From Jeotgalibacillus campisalis (lineage in GTDB: Bacteria > Bacillota > Bacilli > Bacillales > Jeotgalibacillaceae): 64,000 bases of DNA. Within the stretch, counting starts at the first letter, position 1. Each line of letters begins with the position of its first letter. This document shows, in pieces, positions 8,687-17,942 of this stretch. Position numbers and translations under genes: made by a program. The stretch spans positions 310,001 through 374,000 of the forward strand of contig NZ_JXRR01000001.1 of assembly GCF_000829515.1 (NCBI RefSeq), read 5' to 3'. The notes under the pieces were generated by a model, which was not told the DNA's origin, did not search any database, and worked only from the letters and a program-made list of their open reading frames with translations.

Positions 8687-9922
8687 TTAATTCACCTCTT
8701 GAAGTACATCTTTCAACACTTCTCTACTGGAAACTTGCTTTATCAGCCTATATAGTTTTTCTAATTCCTTCTCATTATTAAAGTTAAGTTCTTTACAATT
8801 GGTCACTATTTTTTTTATTATCTCAGGATGATTCGTCAAATACTCAACCCCATCCGCAATCCCCTCAACTGACAACTCACAAATATAGCCATCTATTTCG
8901 TTACAAACCTGGCTAGAGGCAGTAGAATAGTTCGTAATCATAACCGGCTTTCCAAGAATTTGAGCTTCTGAAACAGTGACTGCTTTACCTTCATAGCGGG
9001 AAGGCTGTACATACAGGTCTGCTGATTTCATGAAAGGATAAGGATTGGTTTTTTTTCCAAGTAAAATGAAGTGATTCTCAAGCTTATTTTTTGAGATCAA
9101 GTTTTTTAGTGCATCCTCATCTCCGCCGTACCCAACGACGTACCAAACTATATTGGTTATGCCTCTTTCGATTAGAATTTTTAAAGCATGAACTGCGTTA
9201 TCAATTCCCTTTGCTTGAGAAAGTCTAGCAACCGTTACCAGTTTGAATCTGTTGTCGTTTACCAGTGGATTGTCTATTTCTTTTTCACCCATTTCTCTAA
9301 TAAACTTTGGAGAGGTTATATTCTCTACCACTACGACCTTGTCTATTAAAGTAGGATATTTTTGTAGAAATGAACTTTGGCACGCTTCTGATACAGCGAT
9401 GATGTGGTCAAACTTTCCCCACATTTCCAAATCCAATTGGATATCCGTTTCAATCATTGAATAATCAGTATGAATCCAAGCAACTTTCTTCTTCGCTTTT
9501 ACTTTGTCAGCTACAAAATAGTGTGGCCAAAGATAGCTAATCGCAATTTCATATTCTTTATCTATTGTAGGCAAAAATGGAAGTGCATACTTCCACATTA
9601 ATTGCATTTGATAGTAACCAGGTTCCGAAATTTTCGTTTGTTTTGCATTTGCATGCAGTTTCGATAGTACTCTGGAGATTCCAATTTTTATATGCTTATC
9701 CTGAAAAATTTCTTTAACTGATTTTCTGAAAGTTGAGTACTGTTCGATTTCTTTAAGTAATGTTACTTGAGCAGGAATCAGAGGCAGTAATTCTCCTTGG
9801 TGTTTATATAACATTAGATCCACTGAGTAATTGTTGTAATCAAAATGTTCAAGCATATTAATTAAACTTCTTTCTACTCCTCCAATTTCCATATCAAAAG
9901 AGGCTATTAAAAGATTTTTCAT
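8687..9922 (-). CDS. Glycosyltransferase family 4 (third paralogue)
   Basis: 411 residues, GT-B fold. It shares with the genes at 4088 and 5290 the N-terminal GG-E-S-LINML pattern, the WIHTDYS block, the TVARLSQAKG strand and the EX7E motif in YEGKAVTVSEA. It is the most divergent of the three. Its start overlaps the stop of the GT32-like gene by 4 bp. Ribosome binding site AAGGAGAC. Specificity unknown. Confidence 0.85.
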   Translation of the reverse strand: MKNLLIASFDMEIGGVERSLINMLEHFDYNNYSVDLMLYKHQGELLPLIPAQVTLLKEIEQYSTFRKSVKEIFQDKHIKIGISRVLSKLHANAKQTKISEPGYYQMQLMWKYALPFLPTIDKEYEIAISYLWPHYFVADKVKAKKKVAWIHTDYSMIETDIQLDLEMWGKFDHIIAVSEACQSSFLQKYPTLIDKVVVVENITSPKFIREMGEKEIDNPLVNDNRFKLVTVARLSQAKGIDNAVHALKILIERGITNIVWYVVGYGGDEDALKNLISKNKLENHFILLGKKTNPYPFMKSADLYVQPSRYEGKAVTVSEAQILGKPVMITNYSTASSQVCNEIDGYICELSVEGIADGVEYLTNHPEIIKKIVTNCKELNFNNEKELEKLYRLIKQVSSREVLKDVLQEVN

Positions 9923-10662
9923 GGCTGTCTCCTTGAAGAACCTAAAGCCATTCTAATTCTGTATATATTCTCTCCTCCTATAACCTTCGAAGAAATTCCT
10001 TTAATCACCGCTTTGAACCGAGTTTTTGGAGGTAGCCAGCTTTTATAAAAATGGTGAAGTGTGTACGTATAATCCGTTTTAAAATTTCTGCAATTTATAT
10101 AGTCATAAGGTGAAAAATAAGTTTGAGGATAAAAGCTTCCTATTCCTTTAATTTCTTGATAATACCCGTTCATTTCAACGCCTAAATCTTTGATGATTTT
10201 AGTTACAATTGCTACATTCGTTAAGTTATCAATAGTCCCATCTTCTTTTATGAAATGTTTATCCTTGTATGAATCAAGAAATAGCTTTATTAATTTATTT
10301 CCTTTTGCTGCTCCTATTGTGCTGGTCGCGATATAATTTTCCTGTTCAAAGCCCCAAAAAGACTCCTGATAGAGCAATTCATCAAAAGGCTTAAACACCT
10401 CAACGTCCGTATCGAGATAGACCCCTCCTAACGAATAGAGACTATGGACACGTACATAATCGCTAACAAATGCATAATTTCCATTGTCATACGCTTCTTT
10501 TACAAATGGATGTTGGTTTACATTGAAATTTTCTTCGTTCCATTCCACTATTTCATAATCGTGTAAATGCTTCTTCCAGCTTTCCATACATTTTTTAACC
10601 ATCTTGGGTTTCTCTTTTTTTCCAAACCAGCAGTAATGAATGCGTTTCGGTATAGTCGTCAT
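9919..10662 (-). CDS. GT32-like glycosyltransferase with DXD motif
   Basis: About 247 residues. It begins MTTIPKRIHYCWFG, the typical opening of GT32/capsule-type transferases. FVSDYVRVHSLYSLGGVYLDTDVEV follows in pieces, containing the DXD metal/nucleotide-sugar motif. The reading frame stays open back to 10743, but homologues start at MTTIPK and AAAGGAGGT lies upstream of this ATG, although with a longer than usual spacing (14 nt). Starting at 10743 would overlap sinR by 28 bp. It is the first gene of the AT-rich accessory block after sinR. It adds a sugar, often a hexose or N-acetylhexosamine in this family; the donor is unknown. Confidence 0.82.
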   Translation of the reverse strand: MTTIPKRIHYCWFGKKEKPKMVKKCMESWKKHLHDYEIVEWNEENFNVNQHPFVKEAYDNGNYAFVSDYVRVHSLYSLGGVYLDTDVEVFKPFDELLYQESFWGFEQENYIATSTIGAAKGNKLIKLFLDSYKDKHFIKEDGTIDNLTNVAIVTKIIKDLGVEMNGYYQEIKGIGSFYPQTYFSPYDYINCRNFKTDYTYTLHHFYKSWLPPKTRFKAVIKGISSKVIGGENIYRIRMALGSSRRQP

Positions 10663-10715
10663 GTCGAATGAGTAAACCTCCTTTTCAAATGGAGTGTCAG
10701 GATGAAAGAAGATAT

Positions 10716-11054
10716 TTACAGTTCCTTCTGTTTTCTTCTCCATTTCATAAACTCCAGCACCAATTGATATTCCCTGAGTTCATCTTCTGTCGTCACATTT
10801 TCCTTTAATTCATTCCAAAACTGATTGAATTTATAATTTTCCGATAGCCTGTCACTGGATGATTCGTCTAATAAAAATTTCAATTCCACTCCTAGTACAA
10901 AAGATATTTTCTCCATAACATGAATGGATGGATTATGTTTTAGATTTCGTTCAATATTGCTTAGATATGATTTTGATACCCCTGCTTTTTCAGCCAGTTC
11001 CGATAAGGTTAACCCTTTTTGTTTTCGTAGTTGTATAATGTTTTTCCCGATCAT
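10716..11054 (-). CDS. sinR: SinR-family biofilm master repressor homologue
   Basis: 112 residues, matching the 111-residue size of B. subtilis SinR. Residues 1-65 form an XRE helix-turn-helix with SELAEKAGVSKSYLSNIERN, nearly the SinR recognition region. The C-terminal stretch ends FMKWRRKQKEL, like the SinR tail that binds SinI/SlrR or forms the tetramer. SinR represses eps and matrix genes by binding GTTCTYT boxes, and such boxes occur at all three promoters of this island. Unlike B. subtilis, where sinR sits beside sinI and tasA, this copy lies inside the eps operon, between epsN and a GT32-like gene, so it would be made together with its targets. No sinI is visible here. A second sinR elsewhere in the genome is possible. 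Confidence 0.88.
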   Translation of the reverse strand: MIGKNIIQLRKQKGLTLSELAEKAGVSKSYLSNIERNLKHNPSIHVMEKISFVLGVELKFLLDESSSDRLSENYKFNQFWNELKENVTTEDELREYQLVLEFMKWRRKQKEL

Positions 11055-11078
11055 CTTAAGTACCCCATTGTTTCTTTT

Positions 11079-12251
11079 TTATAGGACAACCTGGTTTACC
11101 ACTGCTTTTTGCAGCGCTTCTTTAAATTGCTCAATGACTCTTGTCTGATCGTCCTCTGTCAGGTTCGAGCCGGATGGCAGGCAAATCCCGGTATTAAACA
11201 GATGTTCTGATACGCTTTCCTCACGATCATCATGGGGGAAGTACCTATTTCCTTCAAAAAGCGGCTGCAGGTGAAGCGGCTTCCATACTTGTCTTGCTTC
11301 AATATTCTTTTCCCCCATGTGTTCAAGGATTTGCTTGACGGACACGCTGGTAATATCCTCGTCAACAGTGACCGCAGAAAGCCATCGGTTGGTTTTGGTT
11401 TGTTGCAGCTCTTCAATGAACGAAATTCCTGGCAGTGCTCCCAATTCCTTTAGATAGCGATTAAAAATCTTTCTGCGCGCACCTACTCGAAGTTCGAGTA
11501 CTTGCAGCTGTGCAATGCCCAGCCCGGCTAAAATATTGCTCATACGGTAGTTGTAGCCCATCTGGCTGTGCTGGTAATGAGAAGCCGGATCTCTTGCCTG
11601 TGTTGCTAAGAAGCGTGCCCGCTCTATCGCTTCCACGTCGTCTGAAACCAGCATTCCTCCACCTGATGTTGTAATAATTTTATTGCCATTGAAGGAGAAG
11701 ACGCCATACTTTCCAAAACTCCCGCTTGGCTTTCCCTTATAGGTGGATCCAAATGATTCTGCTGCATCCTCTACAATCGGAACCTCAAATCGATCACATA
11801 TTTCGATAATTTCATCCATCTTTGCACTTTGCCCATAAAGATTAACGACAATGACGGCTTTGGGAAGATCGTTTTGTAAGTAATACTCTTCCATCGCCTT
11901 TTCCAGCGCGTGTGGTGACATATTCCAGGTATCAGGTTCTGAATCAATAAAAACAGGTTCAGCTCCCTGATAAAGAATCGGGTTGGCGCTTGCTACAAAA
12001 GTTAGGGAGGAACAGAAGACCTTGTCTCCTGATTTAATGTCCAGAAGAGCCAATGATAAATGAATGGCGGCCGTTCCGGAAACCACTGCCAACGCTGCTT
12101 TTTTACCTACAATTGAAGCCACTTCCTGTTCAAATGCATCTACGTGTGGTCCAAGTGGTGCAATCCAATTTGTCTCAAATGCTTCTTTAATCAAATCCTG
12201 TTCGTTCCCGCTCATATGCGGCGGTGAAAGATATATTTTTGAATTCTTCAA
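11079..12251 (-). CDS. epsN: EpsN-like PLP-dependent sugar aminotransferase
   Basis: 390 residues, DegT/DnrJ/EryC1 family. The opening KIYLSPPHMSGNEQ and NWIAPLGPHVDAFE nearly match B. subtilis EpsN. VEDAAES binds the PLP ring, and the Schiff-base lysine lies in FNGNKIITTSGGG. It should transaminate the 4-keto sugar made by EpsC, yielding the amino sugar that EpsM acetylates (a bacillosamine-type route). The start is TTG at 12251, with AAAGGGG 8 nt upstream. It follows epsM by 15 bp, as in the B. subtilis epsLMN order. Confidence 0.9.
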   Translation of the reverse strand: MKNSKIYLSPPHMSGNEQDLIKEAFETNWIAPLGPHVDAFEQEVASIVGKKAALAVVSGTAAIHLSLALLDIKSGDKVFCSSLTFVASANPILYQGAEPVFIDSEPDTWNMSPHALEKAMEEYYLQNDLPKAVIVVNLYGQSAKMDEIIEICDRFEVPIVEDAAESFGSTYKGKPSGSFGKYGVFSFNGNKIITTSGGGMLVSDDVEAIERARFLATQARDPASHYQHSQMGYNYRMSNILAGLGIAQLQVLELRVGARRKIFNRYLKELGALPGISFIEELQQTKTNRWLSAVTVDEDITSVSVKQILEHMGEKNIEARQVWKPLHLQPLFEGNRYFPHDDREESVSEHLFNTGICLPSGSNLTEDDQTRVIEQFKEALQKAVVNQVVL

Positions 12252-12266
12252 ATTTCATGCCCCTTT

Positions 12267-12923
12267 CTACAAAATCCGCTCTCTGCTGCCGATTCTTTTT
12301 ATTATTTTGGCCGGACAACCTGCTGCCATCCTGAAAGCAGGTACGGATTTTGTCACGACAGCTCCTGCTGCAATAACCGACCACTCTCCAATGCTGATTC
12401 CCGGAACGAGCGTCGCTCCCGCTGAAATCTGTGTCCCTTCTCCTACAGAAACAGCACCTGTCAGCGTGGAACCAGGACATACATGTACGTATGGAGCCAG
12501 GCTGCAGTCGTGTTCGACAATGCTTCCTGAATTAATAATGGTATGTGCGCCAATGACAGCACCCGCATTAATCACTGCATTTGGCATCACGACCGTGCCA
12601 TTATCCAATAGAGCCTTTTTGCTTACAAAAGCAGAAGGATGAATGATCGTCGCGTACAAATCAGCAGGCATTCCGATTCGTTGCACCATGTTTTTTCTTG
12701 TGTCATTGCTGCCAATCGCAATGACCAGTTTAGTACCCTTCTGAATGACTGCAGCCAGTTCATCGATCGGTCCGAAAAATATCCCACTATGAATAAAGCG
12801 GGATGAATAACGGTCGTCTAAAATCGCCAGTATGGAATAACCTCTGCTTGAGGAAATCAGATCCTGGATGACACTGCTGTGTCCACCGTCGCCAATTACG
12901 ATCAGTTTTCGTTCATCCTGCAT
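12267..12923 (-). CDS. epsM: EpsM-like sugar O/N-acetyltransferase
   Basis: 218 residues. The N-terminal Rossmann-like part (VIGDGGHSSVI) is followed by a left-handed beta-helix of hexapeptide repeats from about residue 95 (NAVINAGAVIGAHTIIN, EHDCSL). This is the NeuD/PglD architecture, with the catalytic His in the EHDC turn. It acetylates the UDP-amino-sugar from EpsN. Its start overlaps epsL by 11 bp. Confidence 0.88.
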   Translation of the reverse strand: MQDERKLIVIGDGGHSSVIQDLISSSRGYSILAILDDRYSSRFIHSGIFFGPIDELAAVIQKGTKLVIAIGSNDTRKNMVQRIGMPADLYATIIHPSAFVSKKALLDNGTVVMPNAVINAGAVIGAHTIINSGSIVEHDCSLAPYVHVCPGSTLTGAVSVGEGTQISAGATLVPGISIGEWSVIAAGAVVTKSVPAFRMAAGCPAKIIKRIGSRERIL

Positions 12924-13518
12924 CTTTTGAGCCCGTGAATCTTTCAGCGGTAGCGTGATGACGTTGTGTTACGCCTTCTTTTTTAAATACCTTTTTCACT
13001 GTGACCAGCAGGATCTTTAAATCCAGCCATAGGGACTGATTTTTGACATACCATAGATCCATAGAGAATTTCTCCTCCCACTCAATGACGTTTCTTCCAT
13101 TGATTTGTGCCCACCCCGTCACTCCTGGCCGAACATGGTGGCGGGCATGCTGTTCTTTTGAATAAAGCGGCAGATAATCCATTAGCAGTGGTCTTGGACC
13201 AACAAGACTCATAGATCCCCCTAGAACATTCAGCAGCTGCGGCAACTCATCCAGGCTGTATTTCCGAATCCATTTTCCAGTAGAAGTAAGTCTCACTTCA
13301 TCAGATAGCAGTTGTCCTTGTTGATCAACCTCATTTAACATGGTTCTGAATTTGATGACTTCAAATGGTTTTCCATGCAACCCTGGACGGAGCTGGGTAA
13401 ATAAAACCGGCCGTCCCATCTTAACGGCTATGACGCCTGCTACGGCTCCCATGACCGGAGAAAAAACGACCAGCAAAACCAGGGATAATACGATATCCAG
13501 TAAACGCTTCATATTCAT
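12913..13518 (-). CDS. epsL: EpsL-like initiating sugar phosphotransferase
   Basis: 201 residues, bacterial sugar transferase (PF02397) in its short form. One N-terminal membrane helix (about 5-32) is followed by [19 protein letters not shown] and SLVGPRPLL motifs and a [15 protein letters not shown] block. It transfers a sugar-1-phosphate to undecaprenyl phosphate at the inner membrane face, starting the repeat unit. By analogy with B. subtilis, the substrate is likely the diacetamido sugar from EpsC/N/M. Ribosome binding region lies just downstream of the small gene at 13531. Confidence 0.88.
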   Translation of the reverse strand: MNMKRLLDIVLSLVLLVVFSPVMGAVAGVIAVKMGRPVLFTQLRPGLHGKPFEVIKFRTMLNEVDQQGQLLSDEVRLTSTGKWIRKYSLDELPQLLNVLGGSMSLVGPRPLLMDYLPLYSKEQHARHHVRPGVTGWAQINGRNVIEWEEKFSMDLWYVKNQSLWLDLKILLVTVKKVFKKEGVTQRHHATAERFTGSKDAG

Positions 13519-13530
13519 CCTGTCCTTACG

Positions 13531-13695
13531 TTAATTAGTCTGTTTCAATTGAGTGGCTCCATTGATCAGCATCCGGTATTCTATTTCTTTCACCATAGAT
13601 TGTAATGAAAGAGAGGTCTCATGATTTCCTTTTTGCAGGCACGTAACCAGCAGCTCCAAAAATTGCTGTTGAGTCAGTATAGAATTCGTTGACAT
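13531..13695 (-). CDS. Small protein of unknown function inside the eps operon
   Basis: 54 residues from ATG 13695, with AAAGGA 8 nt upstream, beginning MSTNSILTQQQFLELL. No membrane segment or known motif. It is predicted mostly helical and amphipathic (QFLELLVTCLQ, SLQSMVKEIEYRMLI), suggesting an oligomerising or partner-binding peptide. The frame extends further upstream, but that part lies inside galE. It sits 22 bp after galE and 12 bp before epsL, so it is co-transcribed. I do not recognise a homologue. Confidence 0.6.
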   Translation of the reverse strand: MSTNSILTQQQFLELLVTCLQKGNHETSLSLQSMVKEIEYRMLINGATQLKQTN

Positions 13696-13717
13696 TTGTA
13701 ACGTCCTTTCGTGTGTT

Positions 13718-14767
13718 CTACGCTCCTGTTGCCTCTTTAATAGCAGTCGATGTACTGCTTTCGTAACCTTCAGGGTTTTGCTGCTGCCATCTCCATATGT
13801 CCTCGCACATTTCGTCCATTTCAATTGTGGATTGCCAATCGAGTTCAGTTTTTGCTTTTGTTACATCTGCGTAGCAAATACTCAAGTCCCCAGACCGCCT
13901 GCTTCCAATTGTGTAGGGAATCGGTCTGCCTGATGCCCTTTGAAATGCGGCGACTACCTCCAGCACACTGTAGCCTTTTCCTGTTCCCAGATTATAGGTT
14001 TCATACGTGCACTGAAGTGATATCTTCTCGAGCGCTTTTAAATGCCCCTTCGCTAAATCCACTACATGAATGTAGTCTCTGATTCCTGTACCATCCTTTG
14101 TTTCATAATCATCCCCATGTATAATGAGCTGATCACGTCTTCCGATCGCGACCTGGGCGATGTAGGGCAGCAAATTGTTTGGTATGCCTGATGGATCTTC
14201 TCCGATACGTCCGCTTTTATGTGCACCGATTGGATTGAAGTAGCGCAGTACAGCCATGCTCCACGCAGGGTCAGATTTATAAAGATCTATTAACATCTCT
14301 TCAATCATCTGTTTTGTACGTCCGTAGGGATTAACTGCACCGGTATGTTCAATTTCTGATATTGGCATACGAGCTTCTTTTCCATAAACTGTTGCAGAAG
14401 AACTGAATACAAGTTTTTTAATGTTAAAATTGTTCATCGTTTCAAGCAAAACCATCGTTCCCGCGAGATTGTTCTGATAGTATTTAAGCGGATTTTCCAC
14501 TGACTCGCCTACTGCTTTAAAAGCTGCAAAATGAATGACAGCCTCGATCTCGTTATGAGAAAACAGATCTTCTACCTGCTCACGATCCTGAAGATCCAAC
14601 TTGACGACACTGAACAATCTTCCTGTGAGTTCAGCTACTCTCTTAAGTGATTCCGGATGACTGTTGCTGAAATTATCTGCAACGATAATGTCGTATCCTT
14701 CGTTTAAAAGTTCAACACATGTATGACTGCCGATGTAGCCCGCGCCACCTGTTACTAATATGGTCAA
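13718..14767 (-). CDS. galE: UDP-glucose 4-epimerase
   Basis: About 349 residues, extended short-chain dehydrogenase. NAD-binding VTGGAGYIGSH is at the N-terminus, with the catalytic YGRTK motif (Tyr-X3-Lys) near residue 148. It interconverts UDP-glucose and UDP-galactose, supplying galactose for the exopolysaccharide together with GtaB in the same operon. The start is taken as TTG 14767, because GGAGGAG sits about 8 nt upstream; TTG 14773 would be too close. Confidence 0.92.
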   Translation of the reverse strand: MTILVTGGAGYIGSHTCVELLNEGYDIIVADNFSNSHPESLKRVAELTGRLFSVVKLDLQDREQVEDLFSHNEIEAVIHFAAFKAVGESVENPLKYYQNNLAGTMVLLETMNNFNIKKLVFSSSATVYGKEARMPISEIEHTGAVNPYGRTKQMIEEMLIDLYKSDPAWSMAVLRYFNPIGAHKSGRIGEDPSGIPNNLLPYIAQVAIGRRDQLIIHGDDYETKDGTGIRDYIHVVDLAKGHLKALEKISLQCTYETYNLGTGKGYSVLEVVAAFQRASGRPIPYTIGSRRSGDLSICYADVTKAKTELDWQSTIEMDEMCEDIWRWQQQNPEGYESSTSTAIKEATGA

Positions 14768-14844
14768 CAGCAACTCCTCCTTCAGAAACCATCTTTTTCA
14801 CATAAAAAATAACCTTGGCTTGGCCAAAGTCAGTTTACATTGCG

Positions 14845-15918
14845 TTATAAGTACAAAAAATTGCTTTTGTATAAAATGTTCAGACTGACAACATTTTCGT
14901 AATAGTAAAAGGCAAGATATAAAACAAGAATCATAAAATAAACAAATTTTTCATCCTTTTCTCTAAATAGTTTCACGATCCAGGAAATAAGAATCAGCTG
15001 ATATAAATTAAAATAGATCGAGAAACGTGCAAAGATCCAGCTCTGTGTGGAGACAATCATGAACACCACGCTCAGCAGCGCCATATTCACAATAACGTCA
15101 CTTTGAGGAAAAATGGACTTAAGTTTCTCTCTCCCTAAATAAGCGATTAAGAGCGGCACCCCACTGACAAGTACACGCAGGGCATTTGCTCCTCCTTCAT
15201 CAAAATCCTTGTATGCTGCATATTGAGTGTCTTCAAGTGCTGTAAACAGAATGGACGTAAATTGTTCAAACCCGATGACAGCAGCGACTGACAAGAGTAT
15301 GACCCCCATTGTTGCTTTTGACCACGGTTTGATTCGGACAATAAAGTAAATAGGCAGCAGGATCAAAGCACTTTGATGGATAAATGAAGCAAGAACGACG
15401 ATAGCGGCATAACCTGCAAAGTTCCCGCTGATTAAAAACTTTGTTGCACAAAATGCGAGCGCAGCGGCCAGCGTCTGCCTGATTCCGTTCATCGAAATGA
15501 GAAACAACCCGCCGGTGATATAGACAAAGAGACTTAATTCAATCATTCTTGAATAGCGAAACAAAACCATTACAATCAACACGTTCGTCAGTAAAGCTGT
15601 TGTAAAAATCATGATCTGAGGATCTCTTGAGATCTGCTGTAAAACCATTTGCAGGAGACCAAAACCTATGTCTTTATTTTCCATTACGAAGTCTAATGTA
15701 AATTGATTATCTGTATAGATATTTACATAATTAAATGTATCTCCAATGTTTGATCGTAAACCTGATACTAAGATCAGTGTTAGAGCTGCCAACATGACAA
15801 GTGTCTTATTCGCATTAATTGGAAGTACTGCATTTGAATGTCCTGCCGGAACGGCTGCATACCGTGAAAAGAAAGCAAACATGAAAACGAGTAGAAGATT
15901 TATCCAAAGAATGGTCAT
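14845..15918 (-). CDS. epsG: EpsG-like polysaccharide polymerase
   Basis: 357 residues, very hydrophobic with about 10 predicted membrane segments. The LILVSGLRSNIGDTFNY segment and the NGIRQTLAAALAF segment are the signature parts of the EpsG family (PF14897). These Wzy-like proteins join lipid-linked repeat units at the outer membrane face. Position between galE and epsF-type transferases agrees with the B. subtilis eps operon. Ribosome binding site AAAGGAAGG. Confidence 0.87.
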   Translation of the reverse strand: MTILWINLLLVFMFAFFSRYAAVPAGHSNAVLPINANKTLVMLAALTLILVSGLRSNIGDTFNYVNIYTDNQFTLDFVMENKDIGFGLLQMVLQQISRDPQIMIFTTALLTNVLIVMVLFRYSRMIELSLFVYITGGLFLISMNGIRQTLAAALAFCATKFLISGNFAGYAAIVVLASFIHQSALILLPIYFIVRIKPWSKATMGVILLSVAAVIGFEQFTSILFTALEDTQYAAYKDFDEGGANALRVLVSGVPLLIAYLGREKLKSIFPQSDVIVNMALLSVVFMIVSTQSWIFARFSIYFNLYQLILISWIVKLFREKDEKFVYFMILVLYLAFYYYENVVSLNILYKSNFLYL

Positions 15919-15939
15919 TATTTACCCTTCCTTTAACCA

Positions 15940-16827
15940 TCACATAGCTGCTGTGGATTTTGCCGAGATGTATAGATATAGCAGGGCACCTAAAGGCATT
16001 GCTAAAAATGTTAATACCGGTGAAGGTGACTCTTTTAGAAAACCTTTATTCTTGCTCATCATGCTGCTTGATACATAATGAATGGCTTGCCTGAACTTAA
16101 AAGCTGCACTAACAAAAGGCAGTTTCATTAATTCTTTACGATAAAAAGCAAATCCATGAGGATTTTTAACATATTGGTTTAGCATATTTCTAGAAGAACC
16201 ATCTTCCAGGTACTCTACCGTGCAGATCACCTCGTTTAAGATCAAAAGCTCAAATTCCTGATCTAGAAGATAATATTTATAGGCAAGTCCTACATATTTT
16301 TCTCCCTTAAAAAGAGGATAAGGATACCGCTTCGTAAGCTCTGAACGGTACACTAGTTTTTTATCTCCTTTTACGCCATGCCGGGCATATAAATCAAATA
16401 ATGTAGATTGAGTCAGATGAGAGGGCAGCGGAGTTCCAATTACTGTTCCGTCTTTGAACGCATCCAGCCCCACCAGACCGCTCACTTTATTGCTTCCGTA
16501 TCTTTTCCAAAAACGAAGGATTTTTTCTACTGCATCAAAAGGCATCCAATCATCGGAGTCAATGCAGACGTTTAACTCTGTAGTAATTAAGTTATAAGCT
16601 GTATTATGGGCTCCATGCATGCCTTGATTTTCCTGAAAATAATACTGTATTTCTACTTTCCCTTCTTTTATCCAATCATCTACTAAAGCTTTTGTATGAT
16701 CAGTAGATCCATCATCAATAATCAGCCAAATAAAGTCATAATTTGATTGATTTGTTAAGCTTTCATAGCATTGATTAAGACAATAAGCTCGATTATAGGA
16801 AGGAGTAAAAATCGTTAGGGTTTTCAT
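15940..16827 (-). CDS. Glycosyltransferase family 2
   Basis: 295 residues. GT-A domain: LTIFTPSYNRAYCL, WLIIDDGSTDHT and the metal-binding DSDDWMP motif near residue 94. The C-terminal 60 residues include a hydrophobic stretch (about 270-290) that may anchor it to the membrane. It takes the place of EpsE/EpsH-type GT2 genes in B. subtilis, but orthology is unclear, so no symbol is given. It overlaps epsF by 4 bp. Confidence 0.87.
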   Translation of the reverse strand: MKTLTIFTPSYNRAYCLNQCYESLTNQSNYDFIWLIIDDGSTDHTKALVDDWIKEGKVEIQYYFQENQGMHGAHNTAYNLITTELNVCIDSDDWMPFDAVEKILRFWKRYGSNKVSGLVGLDAFKDGTVIGTPLPSHLTQSTLFDLYARHGVKGDKKLVYRSELTKRYPYPLFKGEKYVGLAYKYYLLDQEFELLILNEVICTVEYLEDGSSRNMLNQYVKNPHGFAFYRKELMKLPFVSAAFKFRQAIHYVSSSMMSKNKGFLKESPSPVLTFLAMPLGALLYLYISAKSTAAM

Positions 16828-17942
16828 CCGCTCAACCCTCCCAGTTTCAAATATGATTGCTCTGTAAGGCTTGCGGTGTCTCGAATATTGTAGCCATGTT
16901 TACGAATCAGCTTTCCCTGTGACTTTCGATTTCGCTGAGACTGACTGACGGACAGCAAAACGTTTGACCATTCGGCTGGATGCTCAATAGCGTGTCTTGT
17001 GATTAATCCGCAGCCCAAGTCAACTTCCTCTGTGATAGCATTTGAAATTACACATGGTACACCAGCACACTGAGCCTCAATTAGTGTGACAGGTAACCCT
17101 TCATGCAGAGAAGGAAAAGCAAAGACATCCATGGCTTGCAGCAACTGAGGGATATCATTCCGGACACCCAGCAAATGAACCCTGTCTTCTAGTCCCATCA
17201 CTTTAATTTTTTGCTCAATCTTACTTTTTAACGTTCCGGTCCCAACTAATAAAAGTTGTGCATCCGGAAGGTTTTTTAGTGTTTCCTGGAAAGCATCCAA
17301 TAAAAAAAGATGGTTCTTTTGCTTGTTGAATCTACCAATATGGCCAATCACGAAAGAATTTTCTTTGAGTTGAAGGGAGTTTCTAATCATTTTTCTTTTT
17401 TCCTGTGAAAACTCAAAACGATCACTTTCTATTCCATTTTTTATAATCGAAGGCGTACCTGACTGATTTGGAAATAGCCAGTCGGCAGCTTTAGATGAAC
17501 AGGCATAAAAATTAGTTGCATATTTTGGAATGTTTCTGCCCGCTAGCCATTTATACATCCTAATTAGCGAATTCCCTTCACTGCTTGTATTATGGCTGTG
17601 CGCAATTCTAACAGGAATGTCAGCCTCCGCTGCTGCTTTAAGAATAAATCCACTCATCTTGTCCATATGTGAATGGACTATTTTATAGTGCTTATGATGA
17701 TGAAAGAAGTGATTTAATTTTTTTATATACGCAAAATGGCCTGCTTGCGTGACGTACGGAATGCGATAAATGTTGCCCCCCATTTGACGGATTTCCTCAT
17801 CAAATGCCCCTTCATAGCAGGTTAGAAAGTCAAATTGAATTTTGGAGCGATCCACATTTCGATATAAGTTCATGATGAAGGTTTCTGCACCGCCGCGGTT
17901 CATATTCACTACTGCATGCAGGACTCTTAATGGGCTATCCAT
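16824..17942 (-). CDS. epsF: EpsF-like glycosyltransferase family 4
   Basis: 372 residues, GT-B fold. The opening VLHAVVNMNRGGAETFIMNL and IQFDFLTCYEGAFDEEI closely follow B. subtilis EpsF, then HSHNTS, GHIGRFNKQKN and an EX7E motif in LHEGLPVTLIEA. It adds a sugar to the eps lipid-linked intermediate. It overlaps epsD by 16 bp, and an AGGAGGA ribosome binding site precedes ATG 17942. Confidence 0.9.
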   Translation of the reverse strand: MDSPLRVLHAVVNMNRGGAETFIMNLYRNVDRSKIQFDFLTCYEGAFDEEIRQMGGNIYRIPYVTQAGHFAYIKKLNHFFHHHKHYKIVHSHMDKMSGFILKAAAEADIPVRIAHSHNTSSEGNSLIRMYKWLAGRNIPKYATNFYACSSKAADWLFPNQSGTPSIIKNGIESDRFEFSQEKRKMIRNSLQLKENSFVIGHIGRFNKQKNHLFLLDAFQETLKNLPDAQLLLVGTGTLKSKIEQKIKVMGLEDRVHLLGVRNDIPQLLQAMDVFAFPSLHEGLPVTLIEAQCAGVPCVISNAITEEVDLGCGLITRHAIEHPAEWSNVLLSVSQSQRNRKSQGKLIRKHGYNIRDTASLTEQSYLKLGGLSG

